Part shown: piece after piece, positions 54,536 to 63,082 of the stretch
Position numbering within the stretch: position 1 is the stretch's first letter
Layout: every line of letters starts with the position of its first letter
Assembly (NCBI RefSeq): GCF_017565745.1
Contig: NZ_JAGDYM010000005.1
Coordinates: forward strand, 62,001 to 126,000
Source: Leucobacter weissii
Lineage (GTDB): Bacteria > Actinomycetota > Actinomycetes > Actinomycetales > Microbacteriaceae
Direction of reading: 5' to 3'
Length of the DNA stretch: 64,000 nt
Program-made: the position numbers and the translations under genes
Notes under the pieces: model-generated
Databases searched by the model: none
What the model saw: the letters and a program-made list of their open reading frames with translations, nothing else
Told to the model about the DNA's origin: nothing

Positions 54536-56050
54536 TCAGTCGATCGTCTCGGCGAGCGGCTCCGCGCGCACGAGGCAGAGGGCGAGGGCCGCGGCCAGCG
54601 CGATCGGCACCATCAGGGCGTAGACGGGGGTCAGCGCGTCGTTGTAGCTCGCGATCACCAGTTCGCCGAGGTCCGCCGGAAGCGCGGCGACCGCGTCGGG
54701 GCTCGGCGAATCGCCGATCGCCGCGCGCGCGACCGCGGGGAGACGGTCGTCGAGGTTCCGAGTCAGTCCGCCGACGAAGACGGTGCCCGCGAGCGAGGTG
54801 CCGACCATTCCGCCGATCTGGCGGAACAGGCTGGATCCCGCGGTCGCGACGCCGACGATCCCGTGGGGGAACGAGTTCTGCACGATGAGGATGAGGTTCT
54901 GGAAGCAGCCGCCGAGACCGAGCCCGATCAGTCCGACCGAACCGCAGATCCAGACGAGCGAGCTGTCGGGGGTCATCGAGCTGAGGCCGATCATCCCGAC
55001 CGCGATGAGCAGGGTCCCGAGGATCGGATAGATCTTGTACCGTCCCGTGTGCGAGATGAGCTGGCCCGTCAGCGTGCTGGCGAGCAGCGTGCCCCCGGAC
55101 ATCGGGATCATGAGCAGTCCCGCCTCGGCGGGGGAGGCGCCGAAGACCATCTGCAGGTAGCTCGGGAGGTAGGCGATGGTGGCGAACATCTGCATGCCGA
55201 TGCCGATCGAGGCGGCGCTCGTGAGGACGAAGTTGCGATCGCGGAACAGCTCCACGGGGAGGATGGGGTGCCGAGCGCGGCGCTCCACGACGACGAAGAT
55301 GATGATGGCGGCGAGGCAGACGGCGATGAGACCGAGCATCATCGCGGAGTCCCAGGCGTACGCGCTGCCGCCCCAGACGACGGTGAGCGCGAGCGAAGTG
55401 GTCGCGATCGAGATGAGCGCCATCCCCCAGACGTCGATCCGCAGGGACGCCGGTGAGGGCCTCCTGGGGATGCGGAGCAGGGTGAGCACGCCGATGCTCG
55501 CGACGACTCCGAGTGCGACGTTGAGCCAGAACGTCGAGCGCCACCCCGGACCCTGCGCGAGCACGCCGCCGATGAACGGCCCGAGCAGGGAGGCGAGCGT
55601 CGAGACGGCCGCGAGGATGCCGGCGTAGAAGCCGCGCCGACGCGCGGGCAGGATGTCCGCCAGCGCCGCGGCGGGCAGCACGGTGAGGCCGCCGCTGCCG
55701 ATGCCCTGGACGACGCGGCCGGCGATGAGCCAGCTCATGTCGGGGGCGACGGCGCCGATGACGGAGCCGATGACGAAGGCTGCGATGGCGAAGAGCAGCA
55801 GCGGGCGACGTCCGAGGGCGTCGCTGAGCCTGCCGTAGATCGGCATCGTCGGGATCGACGCGAGCATGTAGGCCGCGATCACCCAGGGCATCTCGCCCAG
55901 ACCGTCCAGATCCGCGACGAGGACGGGGAGCGCGGGGGTGAAGACCGTCGTGTTCAGCTGGGAGAGCAGCGTGACGAGGCCGAGCGATACGAAGAGCAGG
56001 GCCAGGCTCGCGCCCCGGGCTCCGCGGCGATCGATGGGCGTTCCGGCCAT
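54536..56050 (-). CDS. MFS transporter (DHA2/EmrB-QacA type)
   Basis: 504 residues with about 14 predicted membrane helices. Motif A is GRLSDALGRRP (about residue 74) and motif C-like GRVVQGIGSGGLTVLPAAALADI follows. It probably exports a toxic substrate or intermediate of the nearby catabolic genes (inference). Transcribed in the same direction as the ferredoxin reductase 36 nt upstream, so the two may be one operon. No repressor is adjacent. Confidence 0.9.
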   Translation of the reverse strand: MAGTPIDRRGARGASLALLFVSLGLVTLLSQLNTTVFTPALPVLVADLDGLGEMPWVIAAYMLASIPTMPIYGRLSDALGRRPLLLFAIAAFVIGSVIGAVAPDMSWLIAGRVVQGIGSGGLTVLPAAALADILPARRRGFYAGILAAVSTLASLLGPFIGGVLAQGPGWRSTFWLNVALGVVASIGVLTLLRIPRRPSPASLRIDVWGMALISIATTSLALTVVWGGSAYAWDSAMMLGLIAVCLAAIIIFVVVERRARHPILPVELFRDRNFVLTSAASIGIGMQMFATIAYLPSYLQMVFGASPAEAGLLMIPMSGGTLLASTLTGQLISHTGRYKIYPILGTLLIAVGMIGLSSMTPDSSLVWICGSVGLIGLGLGGCFQNLILIVQNSFPHGIVGVATAGSSLFRQIGGMVGTSLAGTVFVGGLTRNLDDRLPAVARAAIGDSPSPDAVAALPADLGELVIASYNDALTPVYALMVPIALAAALALCLVRAEPLAETID

Positions 56051-56086
56051 CGGCGAACTCTTGTCGCGGTCGAACCGACGGCGGGT

Positions 56087-57334
56087 TCAGCGCGCCGGCA
56101 CGCCGCCGGCCAGCCTCTCGAGTTCGGCGGTGAGCTGTGCGGCGGATTCGCCGGCCGTGAGCAGGCGACGAGCCAGGTTGAGCCCGCGCACCCAGTTCAC
56201 GGTGACGACGCCGGTGACGTCACCCGAGGCGGCGGTGTGCACCACGGCGGTCCGACCCTGAGCGCCGAGGTCGCCGACGACGATCGAGGAGCCCTCCGGA
56301 TCCCGCCAACCGATCGAGTGGACCTTCCAGTCGTATTGATCGGACCAGACGTAGTCGGTGGAGTCGTACGGCGCGCCGTCGCCCTGGGCGATCGCGGTGG
56401 CCGCGTAGCGGGCCTGGTCGCTGGCGTTGGTCCAGTGCTCGGCGCGAATCGCGGTGCCCCGTCGGGGATGCGGCCAGCGCGCGACATCGCCGATGGCGTA
56501 GACGTCCTCGGCTCCGATCGCGCGAAGGTTGCCGTCGGTGACCACTCCGTTGTCGAGCGTCAGTCCGCTTCCCTCGAGCCAGGCGGTGCCGGGGATCGAG
56601 CCGATGCCGACCACGGCGGCTCCGGTCTCGAGGCGGCTGCCGTCGGCGAGGAGCACCGTCAGATCGTCCTCCCGCCCCCGGATGTCCGCGACTCCGACCC
56701 CGAAACGGGTCTTGGCGCCGTTGCGCTCGTGCAGATCCACGAGGCTGCCGGCGATCTCGGGGCCCACGAGGCGAGCCATCGGCTCGGGAACGGGGTCGAC
56801 CACGGTCACGTCGCAGCCGAAGCCGATGGCGGCCGCGGCGATCTCGGTGCCGATGAAGCCGCCGCCCACCACGACGAGCGGCTTCCCCGTCTGCAGGCGC
56901 GCGGCGATGGCGCGCGAGTCGTCGAGGGTCCGCAACTGGTAGACACCCGATTCCGGCTGCCACGGAGAGGGCCGGGCTGCCGCGCCGGTGGCGATGACGA
57001 GCACGTCGAAGGGCGCGGAGGCTCCGTCCGCGAGCTCGACGACGCGGCGGTCGAGGTCGAGTCGCTCCGCCGCGACGCCGAGACGCAGCGTCACCTCGGC
57101 GGCTTCGAGTTCGGCCGCGGTCGTGAGCCGGAACCCGGCGACGGTCTCGTCCGACCAGTCCGAGGCCAGGAGGTCCTTCGACAGCGGCGGGCGATCGTAG
57201 GGGAGCTCCGCTTCGGCGCCGATCAGCGTGATCGGGCCGACATGGCCGGCGGCCCGCAGACCCTCGGCGGCTCGGGTGCCGGCGAGGGAGGCGCCGATGA
57301 TCACGACATGACGGCCGGCGGCTGGTGAACTCAT
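56087..57334 (-). CDS. NAD(P)H:ferredoxin/rubredoxin-type reductase
   Basis: 415-residue FAD flavoprotein of the BphA4/CamA/rhodocoxin reductase family. VIIGASLAGTRAAEGLR (about residues 10-26) binds FAD; VVGGGFIGTEIAAAAIG (about residue 155) binds NAD(P)H; DVYAIGDVARWPHP (about residue 296) is the second FAD motif. It would pass electrons to the 3Fe-4S ferredoxin encoded 3 kb downstream and so to a cytochrome P450 or Rieske oxygenase (family knowledge). The 16-bp motif at 57449 precedes it. The MFS gene follows at once. Confidence 0.92.
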   Translation of the reverse strand: MSSPAAGRHVVIIGASLAGTRAAEGLRAAGHVGPITLIGAEAELPYDRPPLSKDLLASDWSDETVAGFRLTTAAELEAAEVTLRLGVAAERLDLDRRVVELADGASAPFDVLVIATGAAARPSPWQPESGVYQLRTLDDSRAIAARLQTGKPLVVVGGGFIGTEIAAAAIGFGCDVTVVDPVPEPMARLVGPEIAGSLVDLHERNGAKTRFGVGVADIRGREDDLTVLLADGSRLETGAAVVGIGSIPGTAWLEGSGLTLDNGVVTDGNLRAIGAEDVYAIGDVARWPHPRRGTAIRAEHWTNASDQARYAATAIAQGDGAPYDSTDYVWSDQYDWKVHSIGWRDPEGSSIVVGDLGAQGRTAVVHTAASGDVTGVVTVNWVRGLNLARRLLTAGESAAQLTAELERLAGGVPAR

Positions 57335-57448
57335 CGTGTTGATCCTTTACCTCTGGTGACTGCTCGTGGGCCGGCGGGCGGGCGCGCCGAATCGGCGGCG
57401 TCGCACTTCGCGCGACCCGACTCTTCTTCTTTGAACGGAACAGTTGGT

Positions 57449-57464
57449 CGCTATAACGCAACAT
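57449..57464 (-). promoter_or_regulatory. 16-bp motif shared with the diflavin reductase promoter
   Basis: Reads ATGTTGCGTTATAGCG on the minus strand, 115 nt before the ferredoxin reductase start; identical to 52627-52642. Upstream CATACT is also shared between the two sites. Confidence 0.6.
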
Positions 57465-57544
57465 CATCAGTATGTACCCTTCGCGAAGCCGATGTCAACG
57501 CGTGCGCACCCGCCCCGGTCGGGCCGGGGTGCCGGGGGCGGCGC

Positions 57545-58378
57545 TCAGCGGCGCACGATGCCGGTGCGCGGGTCGCGATCTCCGGTGAGGTACTGCGTGA
57601 TCCTGCCTGCGGCCTGCGTGACGAGGCTGGCGAGCGAGGCCGAGTAGGCCGCGTTGAAGCGCGCCTCGGGCATCGAGATGCCGATCGATCCCACGACGTT
57701 CCCCGACGGGCCGAAGAGCGGCGACGCGATCGCGATCGCCCCCTCGATCCGTTCTCCGTGGGTGATGGCGTACCCCTCCTTCGAGATGGTGGCCAGCCGG
57801 GCTCGGAGCTCCGCGGGATCGACGAGGGTGCGATCGGTGAGCGCCTCGATCCGTCCGTTCACCACCTCGTCGACGATGTCGTCGGGGAGATAGGCGAGGA
57901 TCGCGAGCCCGCTCGCGCCCGCGTAGAGGGGGATCCACTGCTTGAGCGGAAGCGTGTACCTCAGCGGGTGCGGGGACTCGACGGTCAGCGAGAACATCAT
58001 GTGGTGCCGGGATTCGCCGTAGACGGCGAAGAAGGATGACTCGCCGCTCTGCTCGGTGAGCTCCTGCAGGGTGTCGGTCGAGACCTCCTGCAGTGGATAG
58101 CGGTCCACCGTCGTCCAGGCGAGGCGCAGGAACTCGAGCCCGAGGCGATAGGAGCCGTGAGCGGTGCGCGAGACGAGTCCCAGGCTCTCGAGGTCGGTGA
58201 TCAGGCGATGCACGGTACTGGGGCTCACGCCGAGACGGCCGGCCAGTTCGCGCACGCCGTGGACGTCCTGATCGCTGTCGACCATCATGGTGAGCAGTTC
58301 GATACCGCGCGCCAGCGGATGGCGGCGCCGTTTCCCCTGCTCCGGTTCGCCTGCGAGCGTCGCGGGCCCGTCACTCAT
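57545..58378 (-). CDS. IclR-family transcriptional regulator
   Basis: 277 residues from MSDGPATLAGEPEQG. N-terminal winged helix (RELAGRLGVSPSTVHRLITDLESLGLV, about residues 40-66) and the IclR effector domain (about residues 100-270; AGASGLAILAYLP, SKEGYAITHGERIEGAIAIASPLF). IclR proteins commonly control aromatic or alicyclic catabolism genes. The ATG at 58378 has GAGGACAG just upstream; longer starts at 58444 and 58456 are possible. It is divergent from the SDR gene, and an inverted repeat lies between them. Confidence 0.9.
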   Translation of the reverse strand: MSDGPATLAGEPEQGKRRRHPLARGIELLTMMVDSDQDVHGVRELAGRLGVSPSTVHRLITDLESLGLVSRTAHGSYRLGLEFLRLAWTTVDRYPLQEVSTDTLQELTEQSGESSFFAVYGESRHHMMFSLTVESPHPLRYTLPLKQWIPLYAGASGLAILAYLPDDIVDEVVNGRIEALTDRTLVDPAELRARLATISKEGYAITHGERIEGAIAIASPLFGPSGNVVGSIGISMPEARFNAAYSASLASLVTQAAGRITQYLTGDRDPRTGIVRR

Positions 58379-58468
58379 CTGTCCTCGCCCCACTCCGCTC
58401 GCCGGCAATCGGTCCGCTTGACTTTCCGCTTTCACACGTGGCATCCTAGTTCGCACTAGAGCCGAACG

Positions 58469-58491
58469 AGTGTTCTGTTGTAAACAACACT
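58469..58491. promoter_or_regulatory. Inverted repeat in the IclR/SDR divergent promoter
   Basis: AGTGTT (58469-58474) and AACACT (58486-58491) flank GTTGT-AA-ACAAC (58477-58488). A likely operator, perhaps for the IclR protein acting on its own gene and on the SDR. The 58379-58649 interval holds nothing else visible. Confidence 0.5.
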
Positions 58492-58649
58492 AGTCTACGT
58501 GTCGCACGCTCTGGGTCGCAATGTTCGGCGGCGCTGCGACCGGCAGCCGAAGTTCTCTCCAGGCCATCACACGCAGGCGATCATAAGCAAAAGGAAGCGA
58601 TTTCGATGACGATATCACGGCGGATTTCCGGCGACGGGCGGGGCATGCG

Positions 58650-59405
58650 ATGAGCGGCGAGGGACGGGTGGCGGTCGTCTCCGGAGGCGCCGCCGGCATC
58701 GGCTATTCGATCGCCGAGCGGCTTGCGGCCGACGGATTCATCGTGGCGATCCTCACGCGCACCGAAGGAGCCGCGGAGCAGGCGGCCGAGGAGATCGGGC
58801 GCGGTGGCGGGAACGCCCGCGGGTACCGCGCCGATGTCGGCGACCGGGCCCAGGTCGATGCGGTGCTCGCCCGGATCCGCGACGATCTCGGCCCGCTCTC
58901 GGTCGTCGTGGCGAACGCGGCGGTGGCGCCCAAGAGACCGTTCCTCGAGACCACGCAGGAGGAGTGGGAGAACACGCTGCGGATCAACCTGACGGGCACC
59001 TTCAACCTGGTGCAGGCCGGCCTGCCCGACCTGCTCGCCGCCGGAGCGGGACGGGTGATCCTCATCTCGTCGTCGAGCGCCCAGCGCGGCGCTCCCCAGA
59101 TGGCCGCGTACGCGTCGTCGAAGGGTGGACAGCTGGCGATGACCAAAGCGCTCGCGATGGAGTTCTCGAAGCAGGGCATCACGGTGAACACGGTGGTGCC
59201 GTCGTCGATCGACACGCCGAGCGTGGCGAAGAAACGGGCCGAGGGCCAGCTGCCCTCCGCCGAGGAGATGAGCAAGTTCATCCCGGTCGGACGCATGGGA
59301 ACGGGGGCGGATATCGCGGGCGCGGTCTCGTATCTGGCTTCCGAAGATGCGTCGTACGTCACGGGACAGACCCTCAGCGTCAACGGTGGATCCTTCATCG
59401 GCTGA
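58650..59405 (+). CDS. Short-chain dehydrogenase/reductase (SDR)
   Basis: 251-residue classical SDR. Cofactor loop SGGAAGIGYSIAERL (TGxxxGxG type, about residues 10-24), catalytic Ser in ISSSSAQRG (about residue 140) and YASSK (Tyr and Lys, about residues 152-156). VNTVVPSSIDTPS and YVTGQTLSVNGGSFIG are typical of the 3-oxoacyl/alcohol dehydrogenase group. It oxidises an alcohol or reduces a ketone with NAD(P). Followed 19 nt later by the HtaA-domain gene; in the operon SDR-htaA-tetR. Confidence 0.94.
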   Translation: MSGEGRVAVVSGGAAGIGYSIAERLAADGFIVAILTRTEGAAEQAAEEIGRGGGNARGYRADVGDRAQVDAVLARIRDDLGPLSVVVANAAVAPKRPFLETTQEEWENTLRINLTGTFNLVQAGLPDLLAAGAGRVILISSSSAQRGAPQMAAYASSKGGQLAMTKALAMEFSKQGITVNTVVPSSIDTPSVAKKRAEGQLPSAEEMSKFIPVGRMGTGADIAGAVSYLASEDASYVTGQTLSVNGGSFIG

Positions 59406-59424
59406 GCGGTCGGCGACTGCGCCG

Positions 59425-59910
59425 ATGGACCGCCCGAGCCGCGGGTCCCTGCGCTGGGCGATTCGGGATTCGTTCCTGCGCTATGTCACCGTGATCGCCG
59501 CGGGCCGTGTGCAGGTCGACGGCGTGGAGCGCGACGGGGAGGGGCGGTTCGTCTTCCCCCTGCGCGCGGTAGGCCGAGAGGGGGACGACTGGCATCTCTC
59601 CTTCGGCGGTTCGGTGCGCTTCACCGCCCACAACGGCTTCCTCGACGTGCTGGTGGCCGCGCCGGAGGTGCTGATCGGCCCCGGGGGAGGAGTGCTGGCG
59701 ACGCACCGTCGCGAGGACGAGGCGTCGCTCACCCCCCTCGTCGAGCTCGACCCCGGCGAGCCGGAGTTCGACGGCGACTCCGCGGTCTGGCCGTCGATCG
59801 CCACCAGACTGCTGGAGGCGGGCGCTGAGCAGTTCGGCGGCGCCTATCAGGCCGGTGCGGATCTGGCGCCGATCGCGATGAGGATGGAGCGCAGGAGGCC
59901 CGTAGACTGA
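59425..59910 (+). CDS. Soluble HtaA-domain protein
   Basis: 161 residues from MDRPSRGSLRWAIRDSFLRYV. Its single domain matches HtaA (heme transport-associated) signatures: SLRWAIRDSFLRYVTVIAAG, GRFVFPLRAVGREGDDWHLSFGGSVRFTAHNGFLDV, and a later VLATH. Known HtaA proteins are secreted or membrane-bound haem binders of Corynebacterium, yet this one has no signal peptide or membrane helix and sits between an SDR and a TetR gene. The C-terminal 60 residues are less clear. A role in binding a hydrophobic substrate or a haem protein of the pathway is only a guess. Confidence 0.7.
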   Translation: MDRPSRGSLRWAIRDSFLRYVTVIAAGRVQVDGVERDGEGRFVFPLRAVGREGDDWHLSFGGSVRFTAHNGFLDVLVAAPEVLIGPGGGVLATHRREDEASLTPLVELDPGEPEFDGDSAVWPSIATRLLEAGAEQFGGAYQAGADLAPIAMRMERRRPVD

Positions 59911-59915
59911 TCAGC

Positions 59916-60650
59916 ATGTCTTCCGCTCAGGCCGATCCCGGAACCCTCGGATCCGGGGTGAGCCGAGCCGACGGGGAGCGCGGCAACGTCCGCGGCCAGA
60001 CCACGCGACTGCTGATCCTCTCCGCCGCGGAGCGGCTCTTCGCGGAGCGCGGCGTCTCGGGAGTGCCCCTGCGGGAGATCGGAAAAGCCGCGGGGCAGCG
60101 CAACCACGCCGCCGTCCAGTACCATTTCGGCGATCGGGATGAGGTGGTCCGCGCGATCATGGAGTATCGCGGAGCCGAGAGCGAGCGCACCCGAGCGGAG
60201 ATCGTCGCGGCGCTGGTGCTCGGTGAGGCGGTCCCCTCCGTCGCCGACGTGGTGTCGGCGTTCGTGCGGCCGCTCGCGCTGCACATCGAGGCCGACAACC
60301 ACTACCTGCGCTTCCTCTCGCTGCTGATCACGGAGGAGGGCGGATACGAGGGACTCGTGGGCGTGCACACCGGCGGGCAGGTGATGACGCTGCGCGCCCT
60401 GCTCGTGAAGCTGCTGCCGACCCTGCCCGAGGAGGTGCTGTTCGAGCGCTGGTGGGTGGCTCTCACGAGCGCGGTGCACACGCTCGCCAGGTACCAGACG
60501 ACGCAGCGCAAGCGCGAACTCGCCTCTGCGGACCTCGAGCGGCGCATCGAGGATCTCGTCGCCTTCCTCGCGGCCGGGCTGGCCGCGCCCCACGACGGCC
60601 GGGGTGGATCCGCTCCCCGACCGCCGCGGGACTCCGCGTCGGCTTCCTAG
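59916..60650 (+). CDS. TetR/AcrR-family regulator (catabolic cluster)
   Basis: 244 residues. The HTH is SGVPLREIGKAAGQRNHAAVQYHFGDRDEVV (about residues 49-79), followed by a long AcrR C-terminal domain. Typical of regulators of lipid or steroid catabolism in actinobacteria (RNHAAVQYHFG variant). Last gene of SDR-htaA-tetR, 5 nt after htaA. Its end overlaps the end of the convergent ferredoxin gene by 4 nt (both use the same CTAG). Confidence 0.9.
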   Translation: MSSAQADPGTLGSGVSRADGERGNVRGQTTRLLILSAAERLFAERGVSGVPLREIGKAAGQRNHAAVQYHFGDRDEVVRAIMEYRGAESERTRAEIVAALVLGEAVPSVADVVSAFVRPLALHIEADNHYLRFLSLLITEEGGYEGLVGVHTGGQVMTLRALLVKLLPTLPEEVLFERWWVALTSAVHTLARYQTTQRKRELASADLERRIEDLVAFLAAGLAAPHDGRGGSAPRPPRDSASAS

Positions 60651-60844
60651 TCCTCGACGACCGAGATCGAACGGCTGGGGCACACCTGCATCGCCTGCCT
60701 CGCGAGCGCCTCCTGCTCCGGTCCCTCCGGGTTCGGCCGCAGCACCTGCACGATGCCGTTGTCGTCCTGATCGAACGCGTCGGGGTCCGTGAAGACGCAC
60801 TGCCCCGATCCGATGCAGGTGTGTTGCCTGGCTTCGATGCGCAT
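60647..60844 (-). CDS. 3Fe-4S-type ferredoxin (P450 redox partner type)
   Basis: 65 residues starting MRIEARQHTCIGSGQCVFTD. Cys-x5-Cys (CIGSGQC) and a distal CPSRSIS supply three Cys in the pattern of the single-cluster 3Fe-4S ferredoxins next to actinobacterial cytochromes P450; the fourth Cys of 4Fe-4S types is missing. AFDQDDNGIVQVL is also typical. It probably receives electrons from the ferredoxin reductase at 56087. Last gene of the BVMO-Dabb-ferredoxin series. ATG 60844 is preferred to the GTG at 60856. Confidence 0.92.
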   Translation of the reverse strand: MRIEARQHTCIGSGQCVFTDPDAFDQDDNGIVQVLRPNPEGPEQEALARQAMQVCPSRSISVVED

Positions 60845-60927
60845 GATAGCTCTCACCTCGTTGTAGATGCCACTGGGTCGATGGGTGGTTGAGTCGGTCG
60901 CCGTGCCGGAGTCGAGGCCCCGGCCGC

Positions 60928-61266
60928 CTACTCGGCCGCGATCGGTGCGCCGAGGGGCGCGAAGGGGCTGAACACCATCTGCTCCGCGTCGATGGCTTCG
61001 CTGTTGGAGGAGAACTCCGCACTCAGGATCTCCTGCAGCGCAGCAGCAGCGGACCCCTCGACCCGGTACACCGTGGCGTAGCGGTAGGGCAGCCGGCCCA
61101 GCAGCGCTTCGGGAATCTCGTAGCGCTGCGCGGTGAGGATCCCCGGCAGCCGCACGACCTCGGGGAGGTGCTCTTCCGTGTACCAGGCGTTGAACTCGTC
61201 CTCGCGCCCCTCGCGGGCGTTGAGCAGCGCGATGAGGATCTCGGCGGGCGCCTCCGTGCGGCTCAT
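60928..61266 (-). CDS. Dimeric alpha-beta barrel protein (EthD/Dabb-like)
   Basis: 112 residues starting MSRTEAPAEILIALLNARE. The pattern GREDEFNAWYTEEHLPEVVRLPGILTAQRYEI (about residues 20-51) is typical of small ferredoxin-like dimeric alpha-beta barrel proteins such as EthD, often found with cytochrome P450 or BVMO genes. These may hold a substrate or protect a product. The ATG overlaps the BVMO stop by 4 nt, so the two proteins are made together. Exact function unknown. Confidence 0.75.
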   Translation of the reverse strand: MSRTEAPAEILIALLNAREGREDEFNAWYTEEHLPEVVRLPGILTAQRYEIPEALLGRLPYRYATVYRVEGSAAAALQEILSAEFSSNSEAIDAEQMVFSPFAPLGAPIAAE

Positions 61267-62906
61267 GAGTGCTCCTCCGCCAGCTCCCGTGCCCCGGTGA
61301 GGGCTCCGCCGTAGTCCTCGGTGGCCGTCAGCTCGTCGAGGATCTCGACGAGCTTCGCTCGTCCGCCCGGGTTGAGCAGGAACTTCCTCGGCTTCCCCTG
61401 CACGTTCGCTCCGTAGTAGTGACTGTGCTCGGCCGAGAAGATCGACTTCGGCGCGAGGTCGGCGACCATGTCCATCCAGGTCTGCTCCTGCTCCTCCGTC
61501 GGTTCGAAGACGGTGTAGCCGTGGTCCCGGGCGTGGACGAGGGTGTCGAGGATCCAGTCCGTCTGCAGCTGACTGTAGCGCGGATAGTTGCCGCCGCCCG
61601 CTCCGTGCGGGCCGCCCGGGAAGAAGAAGTTCGGCAGGTCGTGGGCCGAGAAGCCGCCGAAGTCGGAGGGACCCTCCTCCCAGTCGGTGCTGAGATCGAG
61701 CCCGTTCTTGCCCCGCACGCCCATGCGGGTGAGCGCGCCGGTGCCGAAGTCGAAGCCGGTGGCGTAGACGATGATGTCGTAGTCCCGGTGCCCGGCCGTG
61801 GTCTCGATCCCGGTCGCGTCGACGCGGACGATCGGCGTCTCCTTCAGCGATATCAGCGACGCATTCGGCCGGTTGAAGGCCTCGTAGTAACCGGTGACGA
61901 AGGGCGGGCGCTTCGCGCCGAAGAGGTGGTCCTTGGGGATGAGGCGCTCGGCGGTCTCCGGGTCCTGAACAATGCTGCGGACCTTGTCGGCCAGGAACGC
62001 GCAGAACTCGAGGTTGAGTTCGCGGTTGGTGGTCATGTCGAAGTAGTTCATGGTGAGCTTGCCGAAGCCCGGCGCGTTCCACATCCGCTCGAAGAACTCC
62101 TGGCGCTCTTCGGGGGTGTGATCGCTCGAGAACTTGCCGGAGAGCTCGTGCAGGAAGCCGGAGGGAGAGGTGCTCAGCGTGGTCACGACATCGTCCCAGT
62201 TGTCGCTGAGCCATTGCAGCTTGTCGTCGCCGAGCGGGGCATTGTTCAGCGGGGTGGTCCACGTCGGGGTGCGCTGGTAGAGATCCACCCGGGCGACGGT
62301 GCCGACGATGGCGGGCAGGATCTGGGCGCCGCTCGGTCCGTTTCCGATGATCGCCACGCGCTTGCCGGTGAAGTCGACGGGCTCGTGGGGCCAGGCGCCG
62401 GTGTGGTGGGCCTCCCCCCGGAACTCGTCCAGTCCCTCGATCTCGGGGTAGTGGGGTACGGAGAGCCCGCCGGTCGCCGAGATCACCCAGCGTGCGCGGA
62501 TCTCGCGGCCCTGTTCGGTGCGGACCTTCCAGACGTTGTCGGCCTCGTCGTACACGGCGGAGACCACCCGCTGCCCGGTCGAGATCGACGGGCGGAGGTC
62601 GTAGTGGTCGACCACGAAGTTCAGGTACCGCTCGATCTCGGGCTGCGTCGCGAACTCCTCCTCCCAGCGCCACTCCTCGAAGAGCTCCTTGTCGTGGATG
62701 TAGCCGTAGGCGTAGCTCTCGGAGTCGAAGCGGGCCGCAGGGTAGCGGTTCCAGTACCAGACGCCGCCGATGCCCTGGCCGGCTTCAAGCGCCAGAGCGG
62801 AGAATCCCTCGGCGCGCGCGCGGTACAGGGCGTAGATGCCGACGACTCCCGCACCGATCACCAGCACCTCCACATCGACATCCCGGTCTGCGGTCGGTTC
62901 AGTCAT
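61263..62906 (-). CDS. Baeyer-Villiger monooxygenase (FAD/NADPH, type I)
   Basis: 547-residue flavin monooxygenase that converts a ketone to an ester or lactone. First Rossmann fold GAGVVG (residues 18-23), the BVMO fingerprint FRGEAHHTGAWP (residues 162-173), and second nucleotide site IGNGPSGAQ (residues 187-195). Family resemblance is to cyclohexanone/cyclopentanone or steroid-type BVMOs, but the substrate cannot be set from sequence. Head of the BVMO-Dabb-ferredoxin operon, divergent from a second SDR. A good partner to SDRs that make the ketone and to esterases that open the lactone. Confidence 0.93.
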   Translation of the reverse strand: MTEPTADRDVDVEVLVIGAGVVGIYALYRARAEGFSALALEAGQGIGGVWYWNRYPAARFDSESYAYGYIHDKELFEEWRWEEEFATQPEIERYLNFVVDHYDLRPSISTGQRVVSAVYDEADNVWKVRTEQGREIRARWVISATGGLSVPHYPEIEGLDEFRGEAHHTGAWPHEPVDFTGKRVAIIGNGPSGAQILPAIVGTVARVDLYQRTPTWTTPLNNAPLGDDKLQWLSDNWDDVVTTLSTSPSGFLHELSGKFSSDHTPEERQEFFERMWNAPGFGKLTMNYFDMTTNRELNLEFCAFLADKVRSIVQDPETAERLIPKDHLFGAKRPPFVTGYYEAFNRPNASLISLKETPIVRVDATGIETTAGHRDYDIIVYATGFDFGTGALTRMGVRGKNGLDLSTDWEEGPSDFGGFSAHDLPNFFFPGGPHGAGGGNYPRYSQLQTDWILDTLVHARDHGYTVFEPTEEQEQTWMDMVADLAPKSIFSAEHSHYYGANVQGKPRKFLLNPGGRAKLVEILDELTATEDYGGALTGARELAEEHS

Positions 62907-63082
62907 TGTCGTCTTCTCCCTTGGAAAGCGTTCCGTCGTACAGGCCGATTATTAGTTAAGCTTATTATGTTAAAAGATACAAGATAGTCCGATATATCCT
63001 TTGCAATACAGCCGATCTTCACCGCTCAGCTAACTGAGCCGCTACTATCATTTCCAGAGCGTTTCGCGAACAGGGGAGAGCA
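62907..63082. promoter_or_regulatory. AT-rich divergent promoter region, BVMO/SDR
   Basis: 176 nt between the two divergent genes. A strongly AT-rich core (about 62948-63000) holds likely minus-10 elements for both sides. GCTCAG-CTAA-CTGAGC (63024-63039) is a perfect 6-bp-arm palindrome before the SDR; GGAAAGCGTTCC (62923-62934) is a near-palindrome before the BVMO. Both are operator candidates, perhaps for the TetR at 59916. Confidence 0.5.
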
